NCBI GenBank assembly: GCA_038109305.1 | Contig: JAYNIR010000006.1 | Coordinates: 62,001 to 126,000 of the forward strand | DNA from: UBA1479 sp038109305 | GTDB taxonomy: Bacteria; Pseudomonadota; Alphaproteobacteria; Rhodospirillales; Casp-alpha2 | Direction of reading: 5' to 3' | Length of the DNA stretch: 64,000 nt | Translations under genes and position numbers: made by a program | Shown: positions 63,308 through 64,000 of the stretch, in pieces | Position numbering within the stretch: position 1 is the stretch's first letter | Layout: every line of letters starts with the position of its first letter | Notes under the pieces: model-generated | Told to the model about the DNA's origin: nothing | Database searches by the model: none | Seen by the model: the letters and a program-made list of their open reading frames with translations, nothing else

Positions 63308-63928
63308 ATGACATTCCCCGACGAAAAATTTCCCGGCATCGGCGCCTTTTTCGACGCCTACGCAGACACTCTCGGGCGGGCCGCCGCGTCGGTTGACCGG
63401 CGTGCGCTGGCGCGGGCCGAGAGCATCCTCACGGCGGCTTATGAAAACGGTAACGCCGTTTATGCCTGCGGCAACGGCGGCTCGGCGGCGATCTCGAACC
63501 ACCTGATCTGCGATCATCTGAAGGGCGCCCAGACCGATACGGATCTCAGGCCCCGGGTCATTTCCCTGTCTGCGACGGTGGAAACGATCACCGCCATCTC
63601 CAACGATATTTCCTATCACGACGTGTTCGCGTATCAGCTTCGCACCCTCGCCCGCGCGGGCGACGTGCTGGTCACGATTTCGTCTTCGGGCGATTCTGAA
63701 AACATCGTCCGCGCCGCTCAGTGGGCCAAGGAAAACGGCGTCCGCGTGATCGCCATGACCGGTTTCGGCGGCGGCCGCTCGGCAGAGCTCGCCGACGTCA
63801 ACCTGCACGTGGCCGGCGACAACTACGGCATCGTCGAAGACGTGCATCAATCGTTGATGCATGTTCTCGCGCAATATATCCGCATGGCGCGGATGGACGC
63901 GCAGACGATCAAGGACCGGAAGTTCTAA
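63308..63928 (+). CDS. SIS-domain phosphosugar isomerase, GmhA-like
   Basis: 206 residues from the ATG of MTFPDEKFPGIGAFFDAYADTLGRAAA. The sugar-isomerase signatures are YACGNGGSAAISNHLICDHLKGA and VTISSSGDSENIVRAAQWAKENG, and DNYGIVEDVHQSLMHVLAQYIR ends the fold. Family members convert sedoheptulose 7-phosphate to glycero-manno-heptose 7-phosphate for LPS core, but SIS proteins of this type also serve other sugars. It is 31 bp after the transporter and followed by a strong terminator, so it may end an operon with it. Confidence 0.88.
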   Translation: MTFPDEKFPGIGAFFDAYADTLGRAAASVDRRALARAESILTAAYENGNAVYACGNGGSAAISNHLICDHLKGAQTDTDLRPRVISLSATVETITAISNDISYHDVFAYQLRTLARAGDVLVTISSSGDSENIVRAAQWAKENGVRVIAMTGFGGGRSAELADVNLHVAGDNYGIVEDVHQSLMHVLAQYIRMARMDAQTIKDRKF

Positions 63929-63930
63929 AA

Positions 63931-63960
63931 CGAAAAAGGCCGCGGGGAGCGGCCTTTCGT
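63931..63960 (+). terminator. Intrinsic terminator after the GmhA-like gene
   Basis: AAAGGCCGC (63935-63943) and GCGGCCTTT (63949-63957) form a perfect 9-bp stem with a 5-nt loop, extended by ACG/CGT across a small bulge. It begins 2 bp after the stop codon. A T-rich stretch follows. Confidence 0.8.
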
Positions 63961-64000
63961 TTCTTGCAAAACCACCGGCGCCCGCCCCGAGCGTAGCGAC

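Overview
The window looks like a piece of chromosome from a high-GC alphaproteobacterium, probably Rhodospirillales-like. The evidence is gene content and order, not a database match. Typical alphaproteobacterial traits are the hisB-DUF2628-hisH-hisA-hisF-hisE run, Tim44-like and MltA genes side by side, HemJ as the protoporphyrinogen oxidase, the large ~180 kDa NAD-glutamate dehydrogenase, a Trm112-like protein with one Cys, and the order secB/dnaQ-coaE-aroE-maf-ppsR-[gap]-hemE-hemH-hemJ-rho ... mnmE-mnmG-rsmG-parA-parB. I see no phage, insertion sequence, CRISPR array or toxin-antitoxin island. It is mostly housekeeping DNA, and its most notable content is the replication origin and chromosome-partition locus.

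Layout. 1-4.3 kb: end of a YifB/ComM-type gene, then a leftward histidine operon with hinT behind it. 4.5-6.5 kb: hslVU protease, with a possible heat-shock promoter. 6.6-12.5 kb: leftward chain tim44-like, mltA, lutABC (lactate oxidation), smr and an XRE regulator. 12.8-16.9 kb: fxsA and secB rightward, then dnaQ, coaE, aroE and maf leftward. 17.7-18.2 kb: a 466-bp gap between ppsR and hemE, which by synteny and degenerate DnaA-box-like motifs is the probable oriC. 18.2-22.3 kb: hemE-hemH-hemJ and rho. 22.5-26.9 kb: quinone oxidoreductase, ogt, a DUF255 thioredoxin-fold protein, a DUF6489 protein and a thioredoxin-like ferredoxin. 27-33.2 kb: mnmE, an AT-rich island, parS1, mnmG, parS2 (inside the rsmG start), rsmG, parA, parB. 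33.3-37.4 kb: leftward leuS-lptE-holA.

37.5-50.2 kb: lipoprotein, ThiE-like protein, YggS, L,D-transpeptidase, an unrecognised tryptophan-repeat protein, ribA, an orphan OmpR-type regulator, ftsK-lolA, a DapC-like aminotransferase, and glnK-amtB with an NtrC-like site upstream. 50.5-55 kb: a ubiquinone-type hydroxylase, a 2OG-Fe(II) oxygenase-like protein, and a leftward thioredoxin-TPR / Lon-N / Trm112 / DUF971 operon. 55-64 kb: a remnant of a YbaK/ProX deacylase gene, tRNA-Gly(GCC), a methyltransferase, NAD-glutamate dehydrogenase, a UMF1-type transporter and a GmhA-like SIS protein closed by a clear terminator.

How it fits together. Near the gap at 17.7-18.2 kb, genes to the left mostly run left and genes to the right mostly run right, as expected for leading-strand genes diverging from an origin. 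Two perfect 16-bp parS sites lie 10-13 kb to the right, next to parA and parB, so origin, centromere and partition proteins sit within about 15 kb. Other points for a second look: lutABC lying between mltA and smr, three copies of a ~40-bp palindromic repeat at gene ends, a probable leaderless mnmG promoter, direct repeats around the glutamate dehydrogenase promoter, and the tryptophan-repeat protein at 40.1-41.5 kb.
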